64,000 nt of DNA, taken from the NCBI RefSeq assembly GCF_015351595.1, contig NZ_JADKPT010000007.1, positions 124,001 through 188,000 of the forward strand. The letters are read 5' to 3'. Origin of the DNA: Flavobacterium sp. LC2016-12 (GTDB lineage: Bacteria; Bacteroidota; Bacteroidia; Flavobacteriales; Flavobacteriaceae). The notes beneath the pieces are model-generated. The model was given only the letters and a program-made list of their open reading frames with translations. It was not told the DNA's origin and made no database searches. The translations under genes were made by a program, and so were the position numbers. Shown in pieces: positions 17,979-24,675 of the stretch (positions are counted from its first letter, which is position 1; every line of letters begins with the position of its first letter).

Positions 17979-18971
17979 GATGTGTTGATTATTCCAACGA
18001 TCCATTGCATTATAATATTCTTCCGTTTTGAACTGAATTAATTCTCCTAAATATGCTACAATTTGATCTCTCAAATCGAATGATGATTCTAAAGCCGTTT
18101 GGAACTTGGTATGGAAAATTACTTGTTGTTCTAGTTCTATATAGAATTCAATAATTTGTTTTGAAAGATTTTTTGAATCTACTTTAATATTTTTTTGTTT
18201 GAAAAAAGTAGATCGATTTAAATTGTAGGTAATGTTAAGAACAACATTAAACAAACGAATAACAGGATGTGGATGACAGTATTCTTTAAAATACACCTTA
18301 GTTAAGTCGTGGTAAAAGCTAGTAATATAATTTAATAAGCAAGAACACATTATAATTATCGTTTTTTCAACATGTTCTTGAGTAATATTCTCCTTAAAGC
18401 TATTCGCTATATATTGTTGTATGTGACTAGTAATTGCAATTGATGCGTAAGTGTCCGCATTGATTTCAAGAATGTGTTTTAATTCATTATACGTATTGCA
18501 ATCCTCATTTCGTTCTTGTAGTGTTAGTTTCTCAGCCTTTTTGCTATACTGTACAAGATGTGCAAGTTCGTGGTAATACGTGAATTGTGTTGCAAGTTGA
18601 AATGCCAAGTCACTGACTGGTAAGTCAAAAAAAATTACAGTTTCTGGAAATCTTTCAAATAAATAATCATCTAAATCAGGGTTATTTGAAAAGTTGTCTA
18701 AACAATATTTGATTAGTCCAGTATTAACAAAGATTCCGAATTCATTTTCAGACGTTCTCACTGCGGCAGCATTTGAAGAAAGTCCGCTTATAAAGGCAAA
18801 TACGTTAGGCTTAATATTTTCCCTTGTTGAATGTAAATCTAAATTTTCTCGACAGAAAAGATAATAATTATGGAAAATATCCTCCATAGGCGTATCTCTG
18901 TAATCGAAAACTGCTGCAAGTTCTGCAGGCTTAATTGTTGTGGAATTTTGTATTTCTTGGTCGTAGTTCAT
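17973..18971 (-). CDS. HELAH zinc peptidase-like protein
   Basis: A 332-residue protein with the metallopeptidase signature TYYHELAHLVQY (HELAH, residues 134-138) and a downstream EINAD (Glu169-Asp173) that can give the third zinc ligand, a pattern of gluzincin and ImmA/IrrE-like proteases. No signal peptide, so it is probably cytoplasmic. The C-terminal half is helical and unrecognised. It is the first cassette of the array: its ATG is embedded in GTTATG (18969-18974 on the minus strand) and its TAA lies in the next site, so the unit is bounded by recombination-like cores at both ends. ImmA-type peptidases cleave repressors; here a defence or stress switch is an inference. Confidence 0.65.
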   Translation of the reverse strand: MNYDQEIQNSTTIKPAELAAVFDYRDTPMEDIFHNYYLFCRENLDLHSTRENIKPNVFAFISGLSSNAAAVRTSENEFGIFVNTGLIKYCLDNFSNNPDLDDYLFERFPETVIFFDLPVSDLAFQLATQFTYYHELAHLVQYSKKAEKLTLQERNEDCNTYNELKHILEINADTYASIAITSHIQQYIANSFKENITQEHVEKTIIIMCSCLLNYITSFYHDLTKVYFKEYCHPHPVIRLFNVVLNITYNLNRSTFFKQKNIKVDSKNLSKQIIEFYIELEQQVIFHTKFQTALESSFDLRDQIVAYLGELIQFKTEEYYNAMDRWNNQHIT

Positions 18972-18974
18972 AAC
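18969..18974 (-). other. Head junction of the cassette array (GTTATG)
   Basis: The minus strand reads GTTATGAAC. The same GTTATG end occurs in the attC-like sites at 16345 and 17972. It overlaps the ATG of the zinc peptidase. In an integron this would be the attI x attC crossover in front of the first cassette. Confidence 0.5.
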
Positions 18975-18987
18975 ATATCATATATAG

Positions 18988-19047
18988 GCGAAACAAAGCT
19001 TCGCTTACAGACTCAAATATGGGTAGATTGGCGAAGTTTTGTTTCGC
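18988..19047. other. Strong inverted repeat between recombinase remnant and first cassette
   Basis: The arms GCGAAACAAAGCTTCGC (18988-19004) and GCGAAGTTTTGTTTCGC (19031-19047) pair over 17 bp with a single G-T position, around a 26-base loop. It ends 17 bases before the start codon of the zinc peptidase. It could be the recombinase gene terminator, a translational control hairpin for cassette 1, or part of an attI-equivalent site. Confidence 0.6.
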
Positions 19048-19058
19048 TTTTATATTAT

Positions 19059-19066
19059 CAAATATA
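19059..19066 (-). promoter_or_regulatory. Possible promoter -7 element for the cassette array
   Basis: The minus strand reads TATATTTG, an exact TAnnTTTG. Candidate TTG/TTTG upstream elements lie 15 or 23 bases away, neither ideal. It would place a transcript start near 19052, ahead of the hairpin and the first cassette, like the Pc promoter of integrons. Confidence 0.4.
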
Positions 19067-19078
19067 TTCTTTTTTTTC

Positions 19079-19260
19079 TTACAAATCATCAAAAGTATTC
19101 TTTATCTGTTGTAAGCTTTTCATACTAACTCTGGTGAAAATTTCGGTGATCTTGCTACTCTTATGTTCTAATCTTAAATGTACCTTAAATCTGTTAAGAT
19201 TTCTGAAAAATGTATAGCACAACTTTGAAATAGCCAATGCACTGTAACAGGTTTTCTTCC
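19079..19260 (-). pseudogene. Decayed C terminus of a tyrosine recombinase
   Basis: From 19260 the minus strand reads PVTVHWLFQSCAIHF, then SEILTDLRYI, then a stop; after a frame change it reads HKSSKITEIFTRVS and KSLQQIKNTFDDL, ending at a stop at 19079. This aligns along its whole length with the C-terminal catalytic block of XerD/IntI-type integrases (typical form VTPHTLRHSFATH, LRYIQDLLGHKSSKTTEIYTHVS, IKSPLDDL). It is dead: the box II Arg is Phe, a CAA has become TAA, about 4 bases are lost before HKSS, and the catalytic Tyr is Phe. Sequence further upstream is not recognisable as the same gene. It lies directly before cassette 1, in the same orientation. Confidence 0.8.
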
Positions 19261-19280
19261 AATTTTTTACATCAGAGGAC

Positions 19281-19311
19281 TTGTATAATTCATGAAAAAA
19301 TAGTACCTTTG
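19281..19311 (+). promoter_or_regulatory. Promoter for the structured leader and 259-aa gene
   Basis: TTG (19281-19283), a 20-bp spacer and TACCTTTG (19304-19311) match the Bacteroidota consensus exactly. Transcription should begin near 19318, about 290 bases before the next start codon. Confidence 0.75.
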
Positions 19312-19317
19312 CTTTAA

Positions 19318-19602
19318 GTAATTATTTTTTGGAAAAAACTGCTTAAAAACAGCTCCATTAATAATTATACCCCGAACTTCATGGGGGATGGCTATTTGCT
19401 ATTTGAGATAACAAACCCTTCTATTCTGTCTTAAAGAATAGGTCAACAACACATTAAATTTTATCGTTGGAACATTAGTTCCTAAACTGACAATTTACCA
19501 TTGTCTAAAAAATCCAATTTTGAATTTGGCAATAACTATTTATGTCTTTTTGAAATTGGTTGCAAATAGTTGACTACTTGCACATAACAATTACATAAAA
19601 AA
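19318..19602 (+). ncRNA. Hairpin-rich leader or non-coding RNA
   Basis: Between the promoter and the 259-residue gene at least five short hairpins follow each other: CCCC 19370-19373 with GGGG 19383-19386; CTATTC 19421-19426 with GAATAG 19436-19441; GGAAC 19469-19473 with GTTCC 19478-19482; GACAA 19489-19493 with TTGTC 19501-19505; and TGCAA 19561-19565 with TTGCA 19578-19582, the last with an inner AGT/ACT. CCAATTT (19514-19520) can also pair with AAATTGG (19553-19559). No reading frame runs through. It may be an independent RNA acting with the protein, or a regulatory 5' leader. Confidence 0.55.
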
Positions 19603-19609
19603 AGCAAAC

Positions 19610-20389
19610 ATGAAAAACAAAATAAATCTAAACCCAGTTATATTAAAAGAATTAAAAAACCGCACCTATGATGGGATAAAAAGTAAATATGCACCATTAA
19701 TCTTAGATGTTATTATTGCGAATAATAACTTTCCTGATGAATTAAAAGATTGCATTATCGACCACAACATGCTTGAAGACATTTTACTTCAATCTGATTT
19801 TAACTTCTTAAATAATGAATTTGGAAAAACCTTAAATGAGTTCCCGAAAGAATTTCGAAGAGCATGCTTTTCATTACATGATGAATTTCAAATAGATTTT
19901 CCAAAGGCTGGAGTTATTGATTTAACTCGTAAAAACAAGGTTTATGGGACAAACTTTAAAGGCCCTTTACAATACTTTTATTACCAACAAGAATTCGATG
20001 AAATTAGAGAGCCTTTAAGGGAGCTACTTCTGGAATTTGTAAATAAATTAGGCATTGTATCAAATCTTCAGCCTTATGAAGTATATGCAAGCTGTATCAA
20101 TTTTGAAGAAAAATTTAAGCTTAGATTAGAAATGTATGTGCGTGAAAAGAATAATTTTCCACATATTTTTGAATCTAAACCATTTTTAAACTCTGTTGAC
20201 CAAGTTGATTTAAAACTTATTGAACAATATTACGAATGGTTAGCAATTACTCATAAATGGGGAAATGAAATTGATTATACTTGGGCTATGCAAGATGGCA
20301 AAGAAATAGCAAAATATATTCCTGATTTTTCATTGGAGGATACAGTGTTTAAATATACTCAGGGACAATTTAAAAGTATAGTAGAATAA
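19610..20389 (+). CDS. Unknown protein, 259 aa, downstream of the structured leader
   Basis: Family not recognised. A soluble, charged, mostly helical protein without signal peptide or membrane segment. Features that can be seen: an Arg-rich helix FRRACFSLHDEFQIDF with an Arg-x5-His spacing (weakly HEPN-like), an aromatic stretch LQYFYYQQEF, and a C-terminal EWLAITHKWGNEIDYTW. It has its own promoter, a ~290-nt structured leader and a strong terminator, so it is an independent plus-strand unit outside the minus-strand cassette array. An abortive-infection-type effector paired with an RNA is a reasonable guess, but not shown by the sequence. Confidence 0.6.
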   Translation: MKNKINLNPVILKELKNRTYDGIKSKYAPLILDVIIANNNFPDELKDCIIDHNMLEDILLQSDFNFLNNEFGKTLNEFPKEFRRACFSLHDEFQIDFPKAGVIDLTRKNKVYGTNFKGPLQYFYYQQEFDEIREPLRELLLEFVNKLGIVSNLQPYEVYASCINFEEKFKLRLEMYVREKNNFPHIFESKPFLNSVDQVDLKLIEQYYEWLAITHKWGNEIDYTWAMQDGKEIAKYIPDFSLEDTVFKYTQGQFKSIVE

Positions 20390-20394
20390 AAATG

Positions 20395-20417
20395 GGGGCT
20401 AAAAGCCCCTTTTTTTT
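20395..20417 (+). terminator. Rho-independent terminator
   Basis: GGGGCT (20395-20400), loop AAA, AGCCCC (20404-20409), followed by eight T. It starts 6 bases after the stop codon of the 259-residue gene. Confidence 0.9.
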
Positions 20418-20463
20418 AAATTTCAACATAGATCACAAGAAAAATAAACAAATAAAAATCCTG

Positions 20464-21090
20464 TTATAAATCTACCATTTTCTTCACCTTAGCAACAGTC
20501 CCCAGTGACACATCATACAGTTTAACACATTCTCTTACACTGTATCCTTTTTTTAGGCCAGTAACAACTTTTGGGTATTTTGATAAGAAGTTAACTTTCT
20601 CTTCGAGGCCCTTTGGCCTTCCGCAATGGATATTATTTGCTTTGGCTTGTTGCATCCCTGAACGGATCCTCGTTATTAAAGTTTGTCTTTCATTTTTAGC
20701 AAAAAGACTTAATAGATTTGTTAATATTTCAGTTTGAAAGGACACTTCTCCTTTTTCATTTAAAGTTTCAGAATTTAAGTCTTGAAAATAAACACTGATT
20801 CCTAGCTGATGTAGTTCCTCTAAAAGACTTAATGTTTGGATATTCGACCTTCCTAATCTCGAAATCTCAGTACATAGCACCTTTTTGAATTTTCCTTGCT
20901 TGGCTTCTTCTAATAATTGTTGGATGCCCAATCGTTCTTGATTTGATTTGACTCCTGATATTTTTTCTGTAATTATGCTTACAACTTCATAATCGAATTT
21001 ATTGGCCACTTTTTCTAAATCATTAATTTGTCTTTGGAAATCCATAGAGTCTAAACTTACTCTTCCGAAAATTGCTACTGGTGTTTTCAT
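20464..21090 (-). CDS. Small serine recombinase (resolvase/invertase)
   Basis: A 208-residue serine recombinase with the catalytic Ser12 in AIFGRVS (usually YARVS), TEISRLGRS for the active-site loop, the dimerisation helix around residues 100-140, and a C-terminal helix-turn-helix (KGYSVRECVKLYDVSLGTVAKVKK). Length and layout match Tn3-type resolvases and DNA invertases. It may resolve multimers of the circular element or invert a segment; the palindrome at 21171-21202 upstream is a possible target. CTGTTATAA copies occur at both ends of the gene. Confidence 0.88.
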   Translation of the reverse strand: MKTPVAIFGRVSLDSMDFQRQINDLEKVANKFDYEVVSIITEKISGVKSNQERLGIQQLLEEAKQGKFKKVLCTEISRLGRSNIQTLSLLEELHQLGISVYFQDLNSETLNEKGEVSFQTEILTNLLSLFAKNERQTLITRIRSGMQQAKANNIHCGRPKGLEEKVNFLSKYPKVVTGLKKGYSVRECVKLYDVSLGTVAKVKKMVDL

Positions 21091-21170
21091 GGTTTACTGT
21101 TATAAAAAAAGGGTTGCTGGATTTTGGGGTCATTTTACTGGTCTCAAAGGTTATTTGTTGTTCATTTGCT

Positions 21171-21202
21171 GTTATACAAAAAGGTAAACCTTTATTTATA
21201 AC
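21171..21202. repeat. Palindrome upstream of the resolvase gene
   Basis: GTTATA, 3 bases, AAAGGT, AA, ACCTTT, 3 bases, TATAAC form an imperfect 32-bp dyad. The half-motif CTGTTATA also occurs at 21106-21113 and at 20461-20468. Such symmetric repeats beside a resolvase gene resemble res subsites. It could instead be a terminator for the neighbouring gene. Confidence 0.45.
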
Positions 21203-21223
21203 ACTTTTTGCACAGGATTGAGA

Positions 21224-21535
21224 TTACTTCTTTTCGATCCAATCTATGACATCTACTAGCATATCACAATAAGCTCCTTCCGAAATTTTAACTACTTCAC
21301 GATTTTTGTTGATGAATATTATTGTATAGTCATCAACCCATCTTAGACAAACCTTTACCCACCCCTTGTGAGTAAGCCCATTAACTTTGAATGATAAGCC
21401 ACCTTGAAATTCTTTAGTTTCACTTAACGCACAAAAGTTATTAGCCCCCCAAGACATTAAAGCGCTTCTGTCAGCATATTTTATTTGGTCTAAAATTATT
21501 TGAGCTATTTCCATTGATCTTGATGTTGTTTCCAT
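21224..21535 (-). CDS. Hypothetical protein, 103 aa
   Basis: A small soluble protein of unknown family with an N-terminal amphipathic helix (SMEIAQIILDQIKYADRSALMSWGANNF) followed by beta strands (GGLSFKVNGLTHKGWVKVCLRW, YTIIFINKNREVV) and a C-terminal helix. It lies just downstream of the 107-residue gene on the same strand (18-base gap), so the two are probably one operon read away from the XRE repressor. A mobile-element accessory function is likely from position only. Confidence 0.6.
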   Translation of the reverse strand: METTSRSMEIAQIILDQIKYADRSALMSWGANNFCALSETKEFQGGLSFKVNGLTHKGWVKVCLRWVDDYTIIFINKNREVVKISEGAYCDMLVDVIDWIEKK

Positions 21536-21553
21536 TTTGTTTATGATTAAGTA

Positions 21554-21877
21554 TTAGTCCAATGCCCCAAAGCTTTTGATGAATCCTTCTGTTGTTTTAT
21601 AATTGTAAAAGCTCTCAAATTGAATCGCAGTAACAGTTTCAGTTTTGATTAGCTCCGCAAGGTTCTTAATTGATTTTACTGATCGAGTTCCTCCAATTGT
21701 CCAAATTTGATTTATTCTGAAATCATTTCCCTTTGACTCTTCATTTAAAATAGCAGTGCCAAAATCTTTCAAGTTAAAATACGGTCTGTAACCATTGTTG
21801 GTGACCAATTGAAGTGTTAGACCTTTCAAGTTTTCTTTGATTTCTTTTAATTCTTTTTTAAAGTCTGTTGCAGTCAT
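21554..21877 (-). CDS. Hypothetical protein, 107 aa
   Basis: The start is placed at the ATG of MTATDFKKELKE (21877); a longer frame reaching 22114 would read through the operator region and overlap the divergent repressor, so it is rejected. The protein has a coiled-coil-like start (KELKEIKENLKGLTLQL), an aromatic core and NYKTTEGFIKSFG at its end. Family not recognised. It is divergent from the XRE gene and shares its operator region, so the repressor probably controls it together with the following 103-residue gene. Confidence 0.6.
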   Translation of the reverse strand: MTATDFKKELKEIKENLKGLTLQLVTNNGYRPYFNLKDFGTAILNEESKGNDFRINQIWTIGGTRSVKSIKNLAELIKTETVTAIQFESFYNYKTTEGFIKSFGALD

Positions 21878-21882
21878 ATAAT

Positions 21883-21981
21883 CAAGTATTGCTTTATTAT
21901 TACATTGCAAAGTAAAGCTATATTTTATTAACAAGCAAGTAATACTTGATTTATTATTTAAAAAAAGCAAGTATAACTTAC
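21883..21981. promoter_or_regulatory. Three operator-like repeats between divergent genes
   Basis: A perfect dyad CAAGTAATACTTG (21936-21948) is flanked by two imperfect copies, CAAGTATAACTTAC (21968-21981) and CAAGTATTGCTT (21883-21894). They lie between the 107-residue gene and the XRE repressor, the usual layout for autoregulation of a mobile-element repressor. Confidence 0.6.
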
Positions 21982-21989
21982 TTTTTATG

Positions 21990-21997
21990 TATCTTTG
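21990..21997 (+). promoter_or_regulatory. -7 element of the repressor gene
   Basis: TATCTTTG is an exact TAnnTTTG and lies 19 bases before the repressor ATG. The operator copy at 21968-21981 overlaps the spacer region, so binding there would block the promoter. No clear TTG upstream element is seen. Confidence 0.5.
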
Positions 21998-22016
21998 GAT
22001 AATAAAAAAAACTAAA

Positions 22017-22295
22017 ATGGAAATATTAAGACTAAAACAATTGATGAATTTGAAAGGAATTTCAAGAGAAGAGCTTTCTAATAAGGTTGGTGTTAGCGTG
22101 ACCACAATATCCAATATTTCATCAGAGAAAAATCTGCCAACTATAAGTCTACTGATTCAGTTGGCAGAGGCGCTGGATGTTGATATAAGGGAAATGTTTA
22201 TTCCAACAAAAGGAAGTATAATTACAGAAAGTGAAGTAGAAGAAGCTAAAGCTTTATTAGAGAAAAGCCTTCATATTTTAAAAGGGAATATTTAA
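22017..22295 (+). CDS. XRE-family repressor
   Basis: A 92-residue DNA-binding protein starting at MEILRLKQLM (22017); the upstream ATG at 21987 lies before the predicted transcript start. The Cro/CI-type helix-turn-helix covers residues about 5-60: GISREELSNKVGVSVTTISNIS, then LPTISLLIQLAEALDVDIREMF. A short C-terminal helical tail (EVEEAKALLEKSLHIL) may dimerise. It faces the 107-residue gene across a region with three symmetric sites, so autoregulation is likely. Probable master repressor of the island's right-hand module. Confidence 0.85.
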   Translation: MEILRLKQLMNLKGISREELSNKVGVSVTTISNISSEKNLPTISLLIQLAEALDVDIREMFIPTKGSIITESEVEEAKALLEKSLHILKGNI

Positions 22296-22814
22296 GTGTC
22301 AATTTCATTTGCCACTTTCAGATATTTTTAATTAAAACAGATCATCGAAGTCCAAAGAAAGTCATTTACTCAAAAAATGAAACCAAAATAGGAGATAGTT
22401 TGAACACAGTACTATGTAATTGGGTGATCATTGAAATAAACCATCTTTAGATAGCTATAAATAGCTAATTTCCCTTTTCGTTACCTAGTAAATACAGGAG
22501 CATCTAGTGCAAAATGGTACAAATAAAATAGCCAAAAAGTTAAAATTTATTACAAAAAGTAATGATTTTTATTAGTTAACACTTGATAAGATTAGCAATT
22601 ATTCGTATATTAGGGTATATTTGATTTTGTCTCATTTAGATCCCAATTTTTATCAAAAATTAGAAAAAATTGGATTTGGATAAATCTTCAGATATTTATA
22701 AAAGTAGTCAGAAATGATTGCCTTGGGTGCTGGGATAAAGATAGGCATATCTCCCAGCTTCTCTCACCAAGTAAAAATGAGAGAACAATAACGAGAGAAT
22801 AATATTAACTTTTA
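22296..22814. other. 519-bp gap before the replication protein
   Basis: No gene is visible. It contains a TATATTTG -7-like element at 22616-22623 without a well-placed partner, an A/T-rich stretch, and the stem-loop at 22722-22771. Such a gap before a replication gene is a good place for an origin or transfer origin, but no iterons were found. Confidence 0.5.
22722..22771. other. Compound stem-loop upstream of the replication gene
   Basis: CTTGG (22722-22726) pairs with CCAAG (22767-22771); GCTGGG (22729-22734) with CCCAGC (22753-22758); and AGATA (22739-22743) with TATCT (22748-22752) around GGCA. The element ends 43 bases before the start of the VirE-like gene. Candidate replication or nicking structure, or a leader hairpin. 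Confidence 0.5.
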
Positions 22815-24113
22815 ATGCTAACTATTAACAAGTTTAAAAATGGTAAAAACCCTTTAATAGACAAAAACGTAACGATTGATGAGGCCCTTTCAACAATCAA
22901 ACATGGTGACTCTAATTTGCAAGCAATTTTAGACATCAGAAAACTTGGTAAAACATCTCCAGTTTACCAAAACATAAAAACAAGTAAGCTCCCAACTTTC
23001 CGATTTAACTTCAAATTCAGCGGTAAAGCTTCAAACGAAACAATAGATATGCCTACTGGTTTAATATACATTGACGTTGACGATACTACTGATATTGATT
23101 TAACCAATCCTTACATATTTGCATGTTGGAAATCACTTTCAGAAACAGGATTAGGCATCTTAGTTAAAATCGATGGTCTGTCACTTACTAACTTTAAAGA
23201 CACATATCAAGCCATTGGTGACTTACTAGGAGTTCAGACTGATGTAGGTGCACGCAAAGCTACACAACAGAACATATTGTCTTATGATGCTAATCTCTAC
23301 CAGAACAAAGGTTCACTTACATTTCAAGCAATTAATAAAAAGGTATCATTTACTCCTATACAGGAGGGAGAGAAGAGAGAAAGACTTATAACAGTAGATG
23401 ACACCTTTTTACCATCAGATAAAGTAAGATTCAATAACATTCATGATTACTTTAATGGTAGTGATGATGATTGTATTGTATTTAATAATAAGAAAAAATT
23501 ATGCATCCCATTTATACCAAAAAGAATTGAAGTCGGCCAACGGAACAGAACCATGTTTGGTGTATTGTCTCAATATGCACTATTGAACCCAACTATGGAA
23601 AATGGTTTCCTAACAGCATGTGCCAACGAAATCAATAGACATTTTACTCAAAAATATGAGGAAGATAAAATCAAATCAATAGTAGCTGGGGTTATTAAAA
23701 AACGTAACGAAGGAACACTGGAACCATACTTGAACAAGGAAAGAAGAATCATCTTCAATCCAGATAAAAAAATAACAAAAGAGGAAAAACAAAAAACTAC
23801 TGCTGTATTAATGGGAAAAATTAAAACAGATATGACACAAAAGTCCATCAATGACATTATTGACGATTGGAATTTTCAAAGGGATGGAAAAATAACCCAA
23901 GAAAAAATCACTAAAAAGCTTAACAAAAGTCTAGCTACTATTAAACGTAACTGGTCCCCATTTAAAGAATTAGTTTCAGAACTAAATAATAGTTCTAAAG
24001 AAGACTTGGTAATTATGGATAAACTAATAATACCAACAAAAAGAGATTCTTTAGAAGTGCTTAAAATCGATTCTAAAATAGCAATAGACAACCAAATTCA
24101 AAATATTCAGTAA
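22815..24113 (+). CDS. VirE/BT4734-type replication protein
   Basis: A 432-residue protein of the type found in Bacteroidota mobile elements. The N-terminal part (about residues 20-180: PTFRFNFKFSGKA, GLIYIDVDD, CWKSLSETGLGILVKIDG) matches the BT4734/VirE N-terminal domain related to primases. The middle (NRTMFGVLSQYALLNPTMENGFLTACANEINRHF) resembles the PriCT helical domain that ends such primases. The C terminus (KSINDIIDDWNFQRDGKITQEKITKKLNKSLATIKRNW) looks like a winged helix. It probably primes or supports replication of the excised island. A TTG-initiated gene follows at once. Confidence 0.75.
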   Translation: MLTINKFKNGKNPLIDKNVTIDEALSTIKHGDSNLQAILDIRKLGKTSPVYQNIKTSKLPTFRFNFKFSGKASNETIDMPTGLIYIDVDDTTDIDLTNPYIFACWKSLSETGLGILVKIDGLSLTNFKDTYQAIGDLLGVQTDVGARKATQQNILSYDANLYQNKGSLTFQAINKKVSFTPIQEGEKRERLITVDDTFLPSDKVRFNNIHDYFNGSDDDCIVFNNKKKLCIPFIPKRIEVGQRNRTMFGVLSQYALLNPTMENGFLTACANEINRHFTQKYEEDKIKSIVAGVIKKRNEGTLEPYLNKERRIIFNPDKKITKEEKQKTTAVLMGKIKTDMTQKSINDIIDDWNFQRDGKITQEKITKKLNKSLATIKRNWSPFKELVSELNNSSKEDLVIMDKLIIPTKRDSLEVLKIDSKIAIDNQIQNIQ

Positions 24114-24386
24114 TTGGCCCCTAATCATAAAGAACCAATAAACGAAGATGTACCAAGAGTAGTAAACTCAACAATAAGTGTTGAAAGATTCATATACAAT
24201 TGCAAGTACAAATTTGGTAGTTATGTTGCAGATAGAAGATTTGATACACTTAAAAAAGACCTAGAAGAAATTTGGAACCTGAAATTCATGAGTGATGTTA
24301 CTGAAGAAATCAGAAGCTTTATCAACTCACAAATTGACTATTCAAATGAAGATGGTTCTTACATAAAATTACAACTATTAAAATAA
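24114..24386 (+). CDS. Hypothetical protein, 90 aa (TTG start)
   Basis: An open frame beginning with TTG immediately after the stop of the replication gene; no ATG lies near the start, so translation would depend on coupling. It has a basic helical centre (YKFGSYVADRRFDTLKKDLEEIWNLKFMS). Family not recognised. It could be a C-terminal extension of the preceding protein separated by a stop, or a small accessory protein. Confidence 0.45.
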   Translation: MAPNHKEPINEDVPRVVNSTISVERFIYNCKYKFGSYVADRRFDTLKKDLEEIWNLKFMSDVTEEIRSFINSQIDYSNEDGSYIKLQLLK

Positions 24387-24396
24387 TAAATTAAAG

Positions 24397-24675
24397 ATGA
24401 AAAAAATGAACTCAAAATTATTAAAACTTAAAACTATTGGAAGTACTGAAAAATTAATACTCATGCTTATAATGGATTATCCTTCCATTGGAATATTCAA
24501 TCTAAGAGCTGGAGACGTGGCAAAAGAGCTTGGAAGTAACAGAAAAATAATCCTTGAAGCGATAAATAACTTACTTGTAGTTGGATATATTAAAAGCAAA
24601 GTAGTTTCAGAATGTTATTCAAGAACAACCGAATTAACACCAGAATTTATGTTGTTGATGAATAATAAAAAATAA
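24397..24675 (+). CDS. Small winged-helix protein, 92 aa
   Basis: A 92-residue DNA-binding-like protein. EKLILMLIMDYP, AGDVAKELGSNRKIILEAINNLLVVGYIKS (residues about 38-68) and TELTPEF form a winged helix of the MarR/plasmid-replication type. It lies 10 bases after the 90-residue gene, at the right end of the element. Likely regulator of the replication or excision genes. Confidence 0.65.
   Translation: MKKMNSKLLKLKTIGSTEKLILMLIMDYPSIGIFNLRAGDVAKELGSNRKIILEAINNLLVVGYIKSKVVSECYSRTTELTPEFMLLMNNKK

Noticed and set aside
3275..18974. CRISPR array
   Set aside because: The repeats are ~100-135 bp, separated by whole genes, and no cas genes are present.
19059..19066. Strong Pc-type promoter for the whole array
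   Set aside because: Only the -7 element is exact; spacing to upstream candidates is poor, so it is reported only as possible.
19318..19602. Retron or group II intron RNA
   Set aside because: No reverse transcriptase is encoded nearby and the hairpin order does not match either.
21878..22114. Longer version of the 107-residue protein starting at 22114
   Set aside because: The extension covers the operator region and overlaps the divergent repressor gene; its amino acid composition is not protein-like.
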